From Flavobacteriaceae bacterium (GTDB lineage Bacteria > Bacteroidota > Bacteroidia > Flavobacteriales > Flavobacteriaceae), in NCBI GenBank assembly GCA_002723075.1, contig PBNJ01000021.1:1-44640 (forward strand): 44,640 nt of DNA, written 5' to 3'. The position numbers and the translations under genes are program-made. Shown here piece by piece: positions 15,244 through 24,090 of the stretch. Numbering within the stretch: position 1 is the stretch's first letter; each line of letters begins with the position of its first letter. The notes under the pieces are model-generated. The model was not told the origin of the DNA. It did not search any database and saw nothing but the letters and a program-made list of their open reading frames with translations.

Positions 15244-15797
15244 CGGGCTCGTCTTCCATTTCCAAGAACCAAATCAACTTTGGACGATTTTGGGATTTTA
15301 GCACCCGGTTCTATCTCATTGCCTTCAAAGCGCAAAGCCAAAACCATATCTTTACCGATATTATTGCGATAGCTGATGTTTCCAATCTCTAATCCTACAG
15401 CACGCAAAGAGGAAACCGCATTTCGATAGGTTACTTGAACCACATTGGGTACAGATACTTTTCGATAGGTGGATGGATTAAGTGTGAGGTAAATTTTACG
15501 TCCTCTCTTGACTTCATCACGGGCTCGTGGTTGGTGTTCGATAACGGAAAGCGGGGCGATTTCGGGATTGAATTGGGTGGAGTCAATAACTTCAAAATTG
15601 AGTCGCAAATCGGAAAGCAAATCTTCGGCCTCCGAAAGAGGGATTTGATAAAGGTCCGGCACTTCAATCAAACGGTTTTGACGGGTGTGAAAGTGTAGTA
15701 TCAAAAACAATAAAAAAACCAAACCAACTCCAATAACACTCGCTTTCAGAAGTGCTAAGAAAAAGGATTTGCTTATAAAAAACCGAAGTCGTCGCAT
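15240..15797 (-). CDS. Membrane-anchored PASTA-domain protein
   Basis: From the ATG at 15797 the protein has 185 residues; a GTG at 15836 would overlap ddl and is less likely. A short basic N-terminus precedes one membrane helix (ALLKASVIGVGLVFLLFLILHF). Two PASTA repeats follow (VPDLYQIPLSEAEDLLSDLRL... and VPNVVQVTYRNAVSSLRAVGL...) with a partial third segment at the end. PASTA domains bind peptidoglycan or muropeptides, usually on kinases or PBPs. This stand-alone periplasmic version is typical of Bacteroidota, and its partner is unknown. It lies divergent from ddl and upstream of rluD. Confidence 0.85.
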   Translation of the reverse strand: MRRLRFFISKSFFLALLKASVIGVGLVFLLFLILHFHTRQNRLIEVPDLYQIPLSEAEDLLSDLRLNFEVIDSTQFNPEIAPLSVIEHQPRARDEVKRGRKIYLTLNPSTYRKVSVPNVVQVTYRNAVSSLRAVGLEIGNISYRNNIGKDMVLALRFEGNEIEPGAKIPKSSKVDLVLGNGRRAR

Positions 15798-15814
15798 TCG
15801 GTCAAAATTAATGA

Positions 15815-15822
15815 TATTTTTG
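15815..15822 (+). promoter_or_regulatory. -7 box of ddl
   Basis: TATTTTTG ends 4 bases before the ddl ATG (15827). No TTG lies at the usual upstream distance. The predicted start site falls on or beside the start codon. Confidence 0.5.
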
Positions 15823-15826
15823 TCAA

Positions 15827-16789
15827 ATGAAACCACGTGTAGCCGTAATCATGGGTGGGTATACCTCCGAACATGACATTTCGCTGAAAAGTGGGGCTGT
15901 CGTGATGGCCCATATCGACAAGGAAGTTTTTGAACCTTACTCAGTACGAATCGATAAAGATGCCTGGCTTGTAGAGGTTGATGGCAGCTGGAAACCGATT
16001 GACATTGCTGATTTTAGCAGTGGTAATCTTCAGTTTGATGCGGTGTTTAATGCTGTGCATGGTACACCAGGTGAAAATGGAGAGTTACAAGCCTACTTTG
16101 ACAGTTTACAAATCCCATATACTGGCTGTACAGCAGAGGTTTACTCCCTCACCTATAATAAGGCAAAAACCTTAGAATACTTAAGGCCACATGGAATTGC
16201 AATGGCAAAGCGAATTATCCTTTCTGCTGGGGACCCAATCGATACGCAAGAGATTGTCGGAAAAGTAGGGCTACCCTGCTTTGTTAAAGCCAACCAAGCG
16301 GGAAGTAGCTTTGGCGTGACAAAGGTGTACGAAGAGAATAACTTACGTTCGGCAATCGAAATCGCCCATAGAGAGGATAGAGATGTGTTGATCGAGTCAT
16401 TTTTACAAGGAACTGAGGTTTCAATTGGCGTTATCACATTTCAGGGGAAAGTACGTGTTTTGGCTCCAACGGAAATTATCACAGATGAGGATTTTTTTGA
16501 TTTTAGTGCCAAATACGAAGGGAAGTCGGAAGAAATTACGCCTGCCCGATTGACTGAAGTGCAACATCAAGCACTGCGAATTGCTGCAGAAAAAGTATAT
16601 AATGCTCTGGGAATGAAAGGCATGAGTCGGAGTGACTTTATTTTTGTCGGAGACGTCCCCCACTTTTTGGAAATCAATACTGTTCCGGGGCTAACAGAAG
16701 AAAGCTTGCTGCCACAGCAAGCCAAACATGCTGGTATATCGCTAAGAGATCTATTTGGCAATGCTCTTGTCGAAGCCATGGAAAAATAA
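15827..16789 (+). CDS. ddl: D-alanine--D-alanine ligase
   Basis: The 320-residue ATP-grasp enzyme begins MKPRVAVIMGGYTSEHDISLKSG and has VFNAVHGTPGENGELQAYFDSLQIPYTGC, CFVKANQAGSSFGVTKV, VLIESFLQGTEVSIGV and the metal-binding end FLEINTVPGLTEESLLPQQA. It makes the D-Ala-D-Ala dipeptide for peptidoglycan in the cytoplasm. The gene is followed by coaD, which has its own promoter inside the ddl tail. Confidence 0.97.
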   Translation: MKPRVAVIMGGYTSEHDISLKSGAVVMAHIDKEVFEPYSVRIDKDAWLVEVDGSWKPIDIADFSSGNLQFDAVFNAVHGTPGENGELQAYFDSLQIPYTGCTAEVYSLTYNKAKTLEYLRPHGIAMAKRIILSAGDPIDTQEIVGKVGLPCFVKANQAGSSFGVTKVYEENNLRSAIEIAHREDRDVLIESFLQGTEVSIGVITFQGKVRVLAPTEIITDEDFFDFSAKYEGKSEEITPARLTEVQHQALRIAAEKVYNALGMKGMSRSDFIFVGDVPHFLEINTVPGLTEESLLPQQAKHAGISLRDLFGNALVEAMEK

Positions 16790-16798
16790 ATACCTTTG
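16767..16798 (+). promoter_or_regulatory. Promoter of coaD inside the ddl 3' end
   Basis: TTG (16767-16769), 21 bases, then TACCTTTG (16791-16798), ending 4 bases before the coaD ATG at 16803. Both elements match the Bacteroidota pattern. It supports the ATG at 16803 over the earlier in-frame starts within ddl. Confidence 0.75.
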
Positions 16799-16802
16799 CG
16801 TT

Positions 16803-17255
16803 ATGAAACGAGCTGTTTTTCCCGGGTCTTTTGATCCGCTCACATTAGGTCATCAAGACATCGTTGAGCGTGGAGCAACCATTTTTGACGAGATAATCGT
16901 AGGGATTGGACATAATGCCGAAAAAAGCCATATGTTCTCGATCAAACAGCGCAAGCAATTTATTGCACAATGCTTTCAAGACAATCCCAAAGTCAAAGTA
17001 TTGGATTACCAAGGGCTCACTATTGATTTTTGTAAATCTGTAGGTGCCAACTATCTTCTTCGAGGTGTTCGTAACAACGGAGATTTTGAGTTTGAAAAAG
17101 CTATCGCTCGAACCAACCGCGAGTTGTCAAATATCGAAACAGTCTTTTTATTGACCTCTATTCAAACTTCATTTATAAGCAGTAGCATCGTTAGAGAAAT
17201 CATCCGCAACAAAGGAGATTATAAACGATTTGTACCAGATTGTGTCCGGATCTAA
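16803..17255 (+). CDS. coaD: Phosphopantetheine adenylyltransferase
   Basis: The start at 16803 gives 150 residues (MKRAVFPGSFDPLTLGHQDIVERG). It is a nucleotidyltransferase with the TLGH variant of the HIGH motif, the LLRGVRNNGDFEFE loop and the C-terminal ISSSIVREI motif. It adenylates 4'-phosphopantetheine in CoA synthesis. The frame is open further upstream, but the conserved N-terminus and the promoter directly in front fix the start. It converges on the Nudix gene, with a 4-base overlap of the ends. Confidence 0.96.
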   Translation: MKRAVFPGSFDPLTLGHQDIVERGATIFDEIIVGIGHNAEKSHMFSIKQRKQFIAQCFQDNPKVKVLDYQGLTIDFCKSVGANYLLRGVRNNGDFEFEKAIARTNRELSNIETVFLLTSIQTSFISSSIVREIIRNKGDYKRFVPDCVRI

Positions 17256-17860
17256 CCGATCTTTAAATCTTTCAGTAAATGCCTGATGTTACCATATGAA
17301 TTTTCCAAGGCTTTCTCCGTTTTCTTCGGACCTTTCCATTTGGCTTCTGTAATATCCTCCTGGAGCTCAGGTTTGAGTTTACCAGTGTAGGTTGTGGTCA
17401 TATGAAACCAATGGGTTTCTTTGAGTTGGTATTTGTCGTTGCGTTTAAAAATGTGGTAGGTCACACCAGCCAACCCATTGAGCTCAAGTTTTTTGACTCC
17501 TGTTTCCTCTTTGACCTCACGCTTTGCTCCTTTCTCAAGGGTCTCACCCTTATCAATTTTTCCTTTGGGCAAATCCCATTTTCCTTTTCGAAAAATAAAA
17601 AGCATCTTCCCGCTTTGGTTCCTAACCAATCCTCCTCCAGCTTGAACAACTGGTAATTTTGATTTGAAAGTTTTTAAAAGGGTTGCAGGATCATCACCCA
17701 TCAAGTATATTTTCCTTGCCTTAGTCTCCTTAAGAACTTGCAAAATCGTCTGAAACGATGTAGTTTCAAGGGGAAACACCAACGAATTCTTAGATTTTGG
17801 GAGTGCGGTCGTCAAGATCATCAATTTTGTATTGATAAAAACTTTATACTTTTGTCCCAT
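17252..17860 (-). CDS. Nudix hydrolase
   Basis: The 202-residue protein has an N-terminal strand region starting MGQKYKVFINTKLMILTT and a complete Nudix box, GKIDKGETLEKGAKREVKEETG (about 100-121). The first part is outside the Nudix core and is typical of flavobacterial homologues encoded next to pyrE. Substrate is unknown; Nudix enzymes cleave nucleoside diphosphates linked to another group. The start codon overlaps the divergent pyrE start at the shared CATG (17858-17861). An ATG at 17821 is an alternative, but the KVFIN segment looks conserved. Confidence 0.88.
   Translation of the reverse strand: MGQKYKVFINTKLMILTTALPKSKNSLVFPLETTSFQTILQVLKETKARKIYLMGDDPATLLKTFKSKLPVVQAGGGLVRNQSGKMLFIFRKGKWDLPKGKIDKGETLEKGAKREVKEETGVKKLELNGLAGVTYHIFKRNDKYQLKETHWFHMTTTYTGKLKPELQEDITEAKWKGPKKTEKALENSYGNIRHLLKDLKIG
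17827..17854 (+). promoter_or_regulatory. Promoter of pyrE
   Basis: TTG (17827-17829), 17 bases, then TACTTTTG (17847-17854), ending 4 bases before the pyrE ATG. The promoter lies inside the 5' coding region of the divergent Nudix gene. Confidence 0.6.
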
Positions 17861-18500
17861 GATTCACGATGCCTTCACAGCCAAAAAAATTGCTGAGTTA
17901 CTGATACAAATTAATGCAATAAAGTTGGAACCTAAAAATCCATTTACTTGGGCCAGTGGGTGGAAATCTCCAATATATTGTGACAACCGCATCGCATTGT
18001 CATATCCAACCGTTCGAACATATATCCGCGAACAATTTGCAAAACAAATTGAAGCTATATATGGCAAGCCTGACGTGATTGCTGGCGTGGCAACTGGCGC
18101 AATCGGGATTGGGGCTTTGGTTGCCGAGGAACTCAACTTACCTTTTGTATACATCCGTCCAAAGCCCAAAGGTCATGGACGAAAAAATCAGATTGAAGGG
18201 ATCCTCCCAAAAAACAGTCAAGTCGTTGTCATTGAGGACCTCATCAGCACTGGAAAAAGTAGTATGGAAGCCATCAAGGCATTGCAGAAAAACCAAGCAT
18301 CGATCAAATGCTTGCTATCGATTTTTGATTACAATTTTCAGGTTGCCGAAAAACGATTTAAAAAAGAGGGGATTAGCGTTTATTCATTGAGTGATTACGA
18401 GCATTTAATTGCGCTCGCCACTGAAAACCGATTTATTCTCAAAAGTGAAGAAGAAATGTTGCGCAAATGGCGTTTGGCGCCCGAAAAATGGAAACCCTAA
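17859..18500 (+). CDS. pyrE: Orotate phosphoribosyltransferase
   Basis: The start at 17859 gives 213 residues (MIHDAFTAKKIAELLIQINA). Motifs are FTWASGWKSPIYCDNR, VIAGVATGAIGIGALVAEEL, YIRPKPKGHGRKNQIEG and the PRPP-binding VVVIEDLISTGKSS. It converts orotate and PRPP to OMP in pyrimidine synthesis. Upstream in-frame starts are rejected because the promoter's -7 box ends 4 bases before 17859. An SRPBCC gene follows 4 bases after the stop. Confidence 0.96.
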   Translation: MIHDAFTAKKIAELLIQINAIKLEPKNPFTWASGWKSPIYCDNRIALSYPTVRTYIREQFAKQIEAIYGKPDVIAGVATGAIGIGALVAEELNLPFVYIRPKPKGHGRKNQIEGILPKNSQVVVIEDLISTGKSSMEAIKALQKNQASIKCLLSIFDYNFQVAEKRFKKEGISVYSLSDYEHLIALATENRFILKSEEEMLRKWRLAPEKWKP

Positions 18501-18504
18501 CAAT

Positions 18505-18894
18505 ATGGAATTCAATAGCTCGATCGCTCGTGTTGACCATTCAACAGAACAACTTTTTTCTAAACTAACCAGTGTTGAAACCTATGAGGGCCTGATGCCA
18601 GAGGGTGCAGCCTTTACAAAAATTGACGATAGTCGATTTCGATTTAAACTTGGTGGTATGCCTGAAATTGGACTGACTATAGGATATAAACAACCCAACG
18701 AATCGATCGTGTTGATATCTTCCAGTGACAAAATCTCTTTTTCACTACGTGGACAGTTGACAAAAGTCTCGGAAACACAAACCGATGTACAATTGCAATT
18801 TGACGGTGATTTTAACCCCATGATGGCGATGATGGTCAAAAAGCCATTAACCCAATTTATGGAGTCATTGATCGACAATATGCACAAACTGTAA
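18505..18894 (+). CDS. SRPBCC-fold protein
   Basis: From the ATG at 18505 the protein has 129 residues (MEFNSSIARVDHSTEQLFSKLTS). The spacing of strands and the long final helix (MMVKKPLTQFMESLIDNMHKL) match the START/SRPBCC polyketide-cyclase-like fold, which encloses a hydrophobic ligand. Flavobacteria commonly have this gene between pyrE and birA. No catalytic role is known. It overlaps the convergent birA end by 30 bases. Confidence 0.8.
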   Translation: MEFNSSIARVDHSTEQLFSKLTSVETYEGLMPEGAAFTKIDDSRFRFKLGGMPEIGLTIGYKQPNESIVLISSSDKISFSLRGQLTKVSETQTDVQLQFDGDFNPMMAMMVKKPLTQFMESLIDNMHKL

Positions 18895-19590
18895 TTCCTT
18901 GACTTCAAACAGTTGCTCACCAGTTTCGGTCTCCAGTACAAGTTTTCCATCCGGAGTAACCGATCTGATGATTCCATAAAACTCATGTTTGCCATTCATA
19001 AACCGTCTCTTTTGGTTCAAACCATAGAGAAATTGATGATAAGCAGTATCCCAATCTTTACCAGGATGAGTTAGTCCTTCTATAAGTTTGGGTATGAAAG
19101 ACAAAAGGAGGGTGTTTAGGTCATAGGTCTTTGCCGTGCATAGCCGCATAGAAGAGGCATTGGGGAGTTCTGGAAATTGAATTTGATTGACATTGATTCC
19201 CATCCCAATAATGATCGACTTAGTCATTGACTTTTGCATACTGCTTTCCACTAAAATTCCAGCCAATTTTTTATCGCCTGACAAAATGTCGTTTGGCCAT
19301 TTCACGGAGATATCAGGGATTTGAAGCGACAAAAGCCAGTCTGCCAAACAAACAGAAACGATTTTATGGATTGAAAAAAGTTGATCTGCACTTCGGCTTA
19401 GATTTGGGATATACAGAGAAAACATCAGGTTTTCACCAGCTGGGCTTGTCCAAACTTGACCGCGCTGTCCTTTTCCTTTTTTTTGAAACAGACTCCAAAC
19501 AACAGTGGGTGTTGTCAACGTATTATCCAACATCATTTGGCGCAAGTAATCATTAGTGGAGTCGGTGGCATCAAGTTTGATTATGTGCAT
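18865..19590 (-). CDS. birA: Biotin--[acetyl-CoA-carboxylase] ligase
   Basis: The 241-residue protein starts MHIIKLDATDSTNDYLRQ and carries the biotin-binding GKGQRGQVWTSPAGENLMFS (39-58), VKWPNDILSGDKKLAGILVES (96-116) and GMGINVN. It attaches biotin to carboxylase carrier domains. There is no N-terminal helix-turn-helix, so this is the non-regulatory monofunctional form. GKGQRGQ is a slight variant of the usual GRGRxGR loop. It is divergent from rsfS. Confidence 0.93.
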   Translation of the reverse strand: MHIIKLDATDSTNDYLRQMMLDNTLTTPTVVWSLFQKKGKGQRGQVWTSPAGENLMFSLYIPNLSRSADQLFSIHKIVSVCLADWLLSLQIPDISVKWPNDILSGDKKLAGILVESSMQKSMTKSIIIGMGINVNQIQFPELPNASSMRLCTAKTYDLNTLLLSFIPKLIEGLTHPGKDWDTAYHQFLYGLNQKRRFMNGKHEFYGIIRSVTPDGKLVLETETGEQLFEVKELQFVHIVDQ

Positions 19591-19594
19591 GCAA

Positions 19595-19602
19595 CAAAGC
19601 TA
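19595..19602 (-). promoter_or_regulatory. -7 box of birA
   Basis: TAGCTTTG on the minus strand ends 4 bases before the birA ATG at 19590. No TTG lies at the usual distance. It is another -7 box placed almost on the start codon. Confidence 0.5.
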
Positions 19603-19634
19603 GCAATATCACTTCGTATTACACGAATTTATAA

Positions 19635-19642
19635 TAGATTTG
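19635..19642 (+). promoter_or_regulatory. -7 box of rsfS-ftsH
   Basis: TAGATTTG lies 15 bases before the rsfS ATG at 19658. It is probably the promoter for the rsfS-ftsH-LUD-cdsA-psd-ACBP run. A -33 TTG is not obvious. Confidence 0.45.
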
Positions 19643-19657
19643 CTTTATCTTGATTAT

Positions 19658-20026
19658 ATGAGTAAGCTCGAAAACACGGATCAACTCATCGCTGCAATTG
19701 TCGATGCCCTTGAAAATATCAAAGGTGAAAACATCCGCATATTAGATCTGAGAGATATTGAAAATACCGTGTGCAAATATTTTATCATTTGTTCAGGGGG
19801 CTCAAATACACAAGTGAATGCCTTAGCTGGATCTGTTCAAAGACAAGTGAGTAAATCCCTTCGGGAAAAACCATTTCAGGTTGAAGGAACTGAAACATCT
19901 GAATGGGTGCTTTTGGATTACATCGATATTGTCGTTCATATTTTTCAAAAATCTGTTCGAGAATATTACGACATCGAATCCTTGTGGGGCGATGCCAAAT
20001 TAACTGAAATTGCTTCTAATTATTAA
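19658..20026 (+). CDS. rsfS: Ribosome silencing factor
   Basis: The start at 19658 gives 122 residues (MSKLENTDQLIAAIVDALEN). Family motifs are ILDLRDIENTVCKYFIICSGGSNTQVNALA, EGTETSEWVLLDYIDIVVHIF and YYDIESLWGDAKL. RsfS binds uL14 on the 50S subunit and blocks subunit joining when nutrients are low. It is followed 2 bases later by ftsH. Earlier in-frame starts overlap the likely promoter and are rejected. Confidence 0.95.
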   Translation: MSKLENTDQLIAAIVDALENIKGENIRILDLRDIENTVCKYFIICSGGSNTQVNALAGSVQRQVSKSLREKPFQVEGTETSEWVLLDYIDIVVHIFQKSVREYYDIESLWGDAKLTEIASNY

Positions 20027-20028
20027 AA

Positions 20029-21999
20029 ATGGCGAAAAAAGAAAAGACTCCAAATAAAAAATCAAACATAAGCGCCTATTGGTTGTATGGCTTAATTGCA
20101 GTGTTTTTTATCAGCATGTCATACTTCAATAACGATGGGATGACCAACGACCAGCGCATTAATATCTCTACATTTGAGCGATTTCTAAATGATGACGAAG
20201 TGGAGCGTGTGTTGGTGATCAACAAAAGCTTGGCGCAAGTCACCATTAAAGACGATGCTTTACAAACTTCAAAGCACAAAAGCGCTCGATCGACAGATTT
20301 TTTAGGCCGCTCAAACGCGAAGGGGCCTCACTACCAGTTTGAAGTAGGTAACCTCGAAATTTTTCAAACCAAATTGGAGGAAGCCAAAAGCAATGGAATT
20401 GAATTTGACTACGATTTTAAAACCGTAGAAAACCGGTGGCTCGATGTGATGTTGAGTTTTCTGCCCCTTATTCTGATTATTGGGGTATGGATTTTCCTCA
20501 TGCGTCGAATGTCTGGCGGAGGAGCTGGTGGAGGTGGTCAAATATTTAATATCGGAAAGTCTAAAGCAAAACTCTTTGACGAGAAGTCAAATGTGAAAGT
20601 AACCTTTAAAGATGTTGCTGGACTTGAAGGTGCTAAGGAAGAGGTACAAGAAATTGTAGACTTTTTGAAAAACCCGAGTAAATACACGGTTCTTGGGGGT
20701 AAAATCCCAAAGGGTGCATTGCTTGTTGGCCCTCCAGGAACGGGAAAGACACTCTTGGCTAAGGCTGTTGCTGGGGAAGCAAAAGTTCCCTTTTTCTCGT
20801 TGTCGGGGTCAGATTTTGTAGAAATGTTTGTAGGTGTCGGTGCCTCACGAGTTCGCGACTTGTTTAAACAAGCAAAAGACAAGTCGCCAGCTATCATTTT
20901 TATTGATGAAATTGATGCCATCGGCCGAGCCCGTGGAAAGAGCAATATGACGGGTTCGAATGACGAACGCGAAAACACGCTCAACCAGCTACTCACCGAA
21001 ATGGATGGTTTTGGAACGGACACCAATGTGATTGTGTTGGCAGCAACCAACCGATCGGATGTGCTGGACAAAGCCCTGATGCGAGCTGGGCGTTTTGATC
21101 GACAGATCTATGTGGATTTACCGGACTTGCGTGAGCGCGAAGAAATTTTTAAAGTGCATGTAAACCCACTTAAAGTTGACAAACAACTCGACGTGAGCTT
21201 TTTAGCCAAACAAACCCCTGGGTTTTCAGGTGCAGATATTGCAAATGTCTGTAATGAATCGGCTCTTATTGCTGCACGGAAAAGCAAGAAAAAGGTTGAT
21301 CGACAAGACTTCCTCGATGCGGTTGATCGAATTGTTGGCGGCTTGGAGAAAAAGAGTAAGATCATAACACCCTCAGAAAAGAAAACCATTGCCTTTCACG
21401 AAGCAGGTCACGCTACAGTCAGTTGGATGCTAGAACATGCAGCTCCGCTTGTAAAGGTTACCATCGTACCAAGAGGTCAATCTCTTGGAGCAGCGTGGTA
21501 CTTGCCTGAAGAACGTCAAATTGTACGGACAGAACAAATGCTTGACGAAATGTGTGCCACCTTAGGCGGTCGTGCTGCCGAGGAAATTATTTTTGGTAAA
21601 ATCTCTACAGGTGCCCTTAGTGATCTGGTAAAGGTAACCAGACAAGCTCGGGCGATTGTAACGATATATGGGCTGAATGATAAAATTGGAAATATCACTT
21701 ATTACGATGCCAATGGGCAAAATGAGTTTGGGTTTACCAAACCATACAGCGAGGAAACAGCGAAGCAAATTGATGAAGAAATTTCGAAAATTGTAGAGCG
21801 GGAATACAAAAGAGCACTGGCACTATTGCGTAAACATAAAAAGAAACTTACTGAGTTAGCAAAGCATCTTCTCGAAAAAGAGGTGATTTTCAAAGATGAT
21901 TTAGTCACTATTTTCGGAAAGCGTCCATTTGAGAAGGAAGAAATCGTTGAGGAGAAACCCAAATCGTCTACCGCAAAGAAGGCGACAAAATCCACATAG
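20029..21999 (+). CDS. ftsH: ATP-dependent zinc metalloprotease FtsH
   Basis: The 656-residue protein has a membrane helix near 16-32, a periplasmic segment, and a second helix near 139-158 followed by a Gly-rich linker. The AAA+ domain has Walker A GPPGTGKT (234-241), Walker [12 protein letters not shown] (289-299) and arginine fingers in [10 protein letters not shown]. The M41 protease domain has HEAGH (457-461). It degrades membrane and cytosolic proteins, including lipid A enzymes in some bacteria. The C-terminus ends in a Lys/Glu/Ser-rich tail. It follows rsfS by 2 bases. Confidence 0.98.
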   Translation: MAKKEKTPNKKSNISAYWLYGLIAVFFISMSYFNNDGMTNDQRINISTFERFLNDDEVERVLVINKSLAQVTIKDDALQTSKHKSARSTDFLGRSNAKGPHYQFEVGNLEIFQTKLEEAKSNGIEFDYDFKTVENRWLDVMLSFLPLILIIGVWIFLMRRMSGGGAGGGGQIFNIGKSKAKLFDEKSNVKVTFKDVAGLEGAKEEVQEIVDFLKNPSKYTVLGGKIPKGALLVGPPGTGKTLLAKAVAGEAKVPFFSLSGSDFVEMFVGVGASRVRDLFKQAKDKSPAIIFIDEIDAIGRARGKSNMTGSNDERENTLNQLLTEMDGFGTDTNVIVLAATNRSDVLDKALMRAGRFDRQIYVDLPDLREREEIFKVHVNPLKVDKQLDVSFLAKQTPGFSGADIANVCNESALIAARKSKKKVDRQDFLDAVDRIVGGLEKKSKIITPSEKKTIAFHEAGHATVSWMLEHAAPLVKVTIVPRGQSLGAAWYLPEERQIVRTEQMLDEMCATLGGRAAEEIIFGKISTGALSDLVKVTRQARAIVTIYGLNDKIGNITYYDANGQNEFGFTKPYSEETAKQIDEEISKIVEREYKRALALLRKHKKKLTELAKHLLEKEVIFKDDLVTIFGKRPFEKEEIVEEKPKSSTAKKATKST

Positions 22000-22032
22000 T
22001 TTGTTATCTTTAACGTTTCAAACAACAAAGCC

Positions 22033-22647
22033 TTGAAACGTCTCTTTTCCTCTCTCTTTGGAGGGTCTTCAAAAACTGAAAAACAAGAAGACACAATCCG
22101 CAGCAAATATATGCCTGCTGAAGAGACACCTATAGAAGAAGCTTTTACTTTAAAGTTCACTGAACAAGGTGGGAAGTTCATCTACTGCGAGGACAAAAAA
22201 GAGTCTGTCAACGTATTTAAAAATATTCTAGCCGAAAATGGGTGGGATGATTGTGAAATGCTTTGTTTCCGACCCAAACTACAAGAGCGGTATATCAGGC
22301 CGTCCATCACCCCGACCAAAACGAATTTAAATGCTCGGTTCTTTTTGACGGACTGTGAATTTTTAGTTGCACACGATGGCAGTATAATCATCTGTGCTGA
22401 ACAAATTGCTAATCATAAACTGATTGACCTGCCAGAAAATTTTGTGATTGTCGCTGGGACAAAACAACTCACAGACACTTTGAGTGAAGGCTTGAAAGGG
22501 ATCAAACACAAATACAAAAAAAACATCCCTATCAATATTACCTCTATCAAGCACTTTAGAAAAAATATTACTGAAGGTGAAGACACCTTTTTAACCTATG
22601 GGTTACCGATAAAGCATGTGTACCTAATTCTTATAGAAGATTTTTAA
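22033..22647 (+). CDS. LUD-domain protein
   Basis: The 204-residue frame begins with TTG (MKRLFSSLFGGSSKTE), a start supported by its resemblance to the usual N-terminus; ATG at 22111 is the alternative. The middle part (CEFLVAHDGSIIICAEQ, FVIVAGTKQLTDTLSEGLKGIKHKY) matches the LUD (LutB/LutC, DUF162) fold, found in lactate utilisation proteins. The flavobacterial gene stands alone between ftsH and cdsA, so its role is unknown. Its stop overlaps the cdsA ATG by one base. Confidence 0.8.
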   Translation: MKRLFSSLFGGSSKTEKQEDTIRSKYMPAEETPIEEAFTLKFTEQGGKFIYCEDKKESVNVFKNILAENGWDDCEMLCFRPKLQERYIRPSITPTKTNLNARFFLTDCEFLVAHDGSIIICAEQIANHKLIDLPENFVIVAGTKQLTDTLSEGLKGIKHKYKKNIPINITSIKHFRKNITEGEDTFLTYGLPIKHVYLILIEDF

Positions 22648-23450
22648 TGCATAGTTTCATCGAACGATCTCTTGTCGGTATTGCCTATGCTGCTGTGTGG
22701 GTAACCAGCTTGGTGTATAGCCCGAACTTGGGATACCCGATCCTATTGTTTGTGATTGCTTTTGTGGCAGCATTTGAAATGTTAAAACTCTATCAAATCC
22801 GATCGCTAGCCCTCACCACTCTGCTATGCTTCGGCACGGCAAGTCTGCTGGTTTTCAACACACCACTGTTACAGATTGCCATCTTATCCTATGTGTTTCA
22901 AATGGGATTAACGATCCTGTTGTTTCGGCGGAAGACCATACAAGCAAACGCCCTATTGGCCAGTCTATTATGCATTGCGCATTTGCTATTTCCGCTGTTG
23001 GTGATTAGCGAAGTCTCTTTCGTGAAATCGCCTGTTTTCACAATCGATCTCACTTTTGGACTTTTATTTTTTATCTGGGGGGCAGATGCAATGGCCTACA
23101 GTTTTGGAACTCTTTTTGGAAAAACACCACTTTTTCGGACTGTGTCGCCAAAAAAATCGATTGAAGGTGCCATTGCAGCAATTCTATTCAGCCCTGTTAT
23201 AGCTATTTTAAATCATCAGATTTTTACCAGCTATTCGTTTTCTTTTTGGCTATTGATGGGGGTTCTTATAAGCATAACCTCTATTATTGGCGATTTGGTA
23301 CAGAGTCAATGCAAACGCACTGCTGGGGTAAAAGACAGTGGCACCATATTGTTGGGGCATGGAGGTGTGTATGATCGTATTGATAGTCTGATTTTTACAG
23401 TCCCTTTTGTGTATCTCTATTTAGTATTTTTTAGTTGCTATGTTTCATAA
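22647..23450 (+). CDS. cdsA: Phosphatidate cytidylyltransferase
   Basis: The 267-residue integral membrane protein has about eight hydrophobic helices and the CdsA signature near the end: SQCKRTAGVKDSGTILLGHGG followed by VYDRIDS. In most homologues the residue before GHGG is Pro (PGHGG); here it is Leu. It makes CDP-diacylglycerol from phosphatidic acid and CTP, the branch point for phospholipids. The gene overlaps psd by 11 bases, and psd acts downstream in phosphatidylethanolamine synthesis. Confidence 0.93.
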   Translation: MHSFIERSLVGIAYAAVWVTSLVYSPNLGYPILLFVIAFVAAFEMLKLYQIRSLALTTLLCFGTASLLVFNTPLLQIAILSYVFQMGLTILLFRRKTIQANALLASLLCIAHLLFPLLVISEVSFVKSPVFTIDLTFGLLFFIWGADAMAYSFGTLFGKTPLFRTVSPKKSIEGAIAAILFSPVIAILNHQIFTSYSFSFWLLMGVLISITSIIGDLVQSQCKRTAGVKDSGTILLGHGGVYDRIDSLIFTVPFVYLYLVFFSCYVS

Positions 23451-24090
23451 AGAAGGTTTTCGGATAATTACGATTACATTTTTAGCTGTTGCCGCAGTCG
23501 TAATTTCTGCAGATCATTACATCTCTTCACTTTGGATGTCAAAAGGAATACAAATTGTGGCTTTGGTATTTCTTATTTTAGTACTTCAGTTTTTTCGAAA
23601 TCCAAAAAGAACAGCCCTCGAGAGTGAAACCCAAATTATTGCGCCTGCCGATGGGAAAATTGTGATCATAAAAGAAGTCAATGAACCAGAGTATTTTCAA
23701 GACAAACGACTTCAAGTTTCTATTTTTATGTCACCACTCAATGTTCATGTTACACGATATCCAGCAACTGGTGAAATCAAATTTAGCAAGTATCACCCTG
23801 GGAAATATTTGGTGGCATGGCATCCAAAATCATCCGAACTGAATGAGAGAACGACGATTGTTATTGAACATCAAACCTATGGCTCCATACTCTATCGGCA
23901 AATCGCTGGAGCGGTAGCAAGACGGATCGTAAATTATGCGAAAGTAGGTGACAAGGCAATTCAAGGTCACGATGCTGGCTTTATTAAATTTGGTTCTCGA
24001 ATCGACTTGTTTCTACCACTAGGCACACCACTCAGCGTTGGATTGAATGAACGAGTAAAAGGGGGAATAACCATAATCAGTTCTTCATGA
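23440..24090 (+). CDS. psd: Phosphatidylserine decarboxylase, short form
   Basis: The 216-residue protein has two N-terminal membrane helices (about 8-25 and 35-52), then the catalytic part: IIAPADGKIV, FMSPLNVHVTRYP, AGAVARRIVNY and the self-processing site FIKFGSRIDLFLPLG. Cleavage between Gly185 and Ser186 would create the pyruvoyl group. It converts phosphatidylserine to phosphatidylethanolamine. It overlaps cdsA by 11 bases and the ACBP frame by 4 (ATGA at 24087-24090). Confidence 0.93.
   Translation: MFHKEGFRIITITFLAVAAVVISADHYISSLWMSKGIQIVALVFLILVLQFFRNPKRTALESETQIIAPADGKIVIIKEVNEPEYFQDKRLQVSIFMSPLNVHVTRYPATGEIKFSKYHPGKYLVAWHPKSSELNERTTIVIEHQTYGSILYRQIAGAVARRIVNYAKVGDKAIQGHDAGFIKFGSRIDLFLPLGTPLSVGLNERVKGGITIISSS

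Noticed and set aside
18865-18894. 30-base end overlap of the SRPBCC and birA genes as a sign of a wrong call
   Set aside because: Both C-terminal ends keep family character, so a convergent overlap is accepted.
20538-21071. 177-codon open frame opposite ftsH
   Set aside because: It is an antisense shadow of the highly conserved AAA+ region; its protein is Ser/Pro-rich with no recognisable motif.
21702-22181. 159-codon open frame opposite the ftsH end and LUD start
   Set aside because: It is an antisense shadow, Ser/Phe-rich, crossing two real genes.
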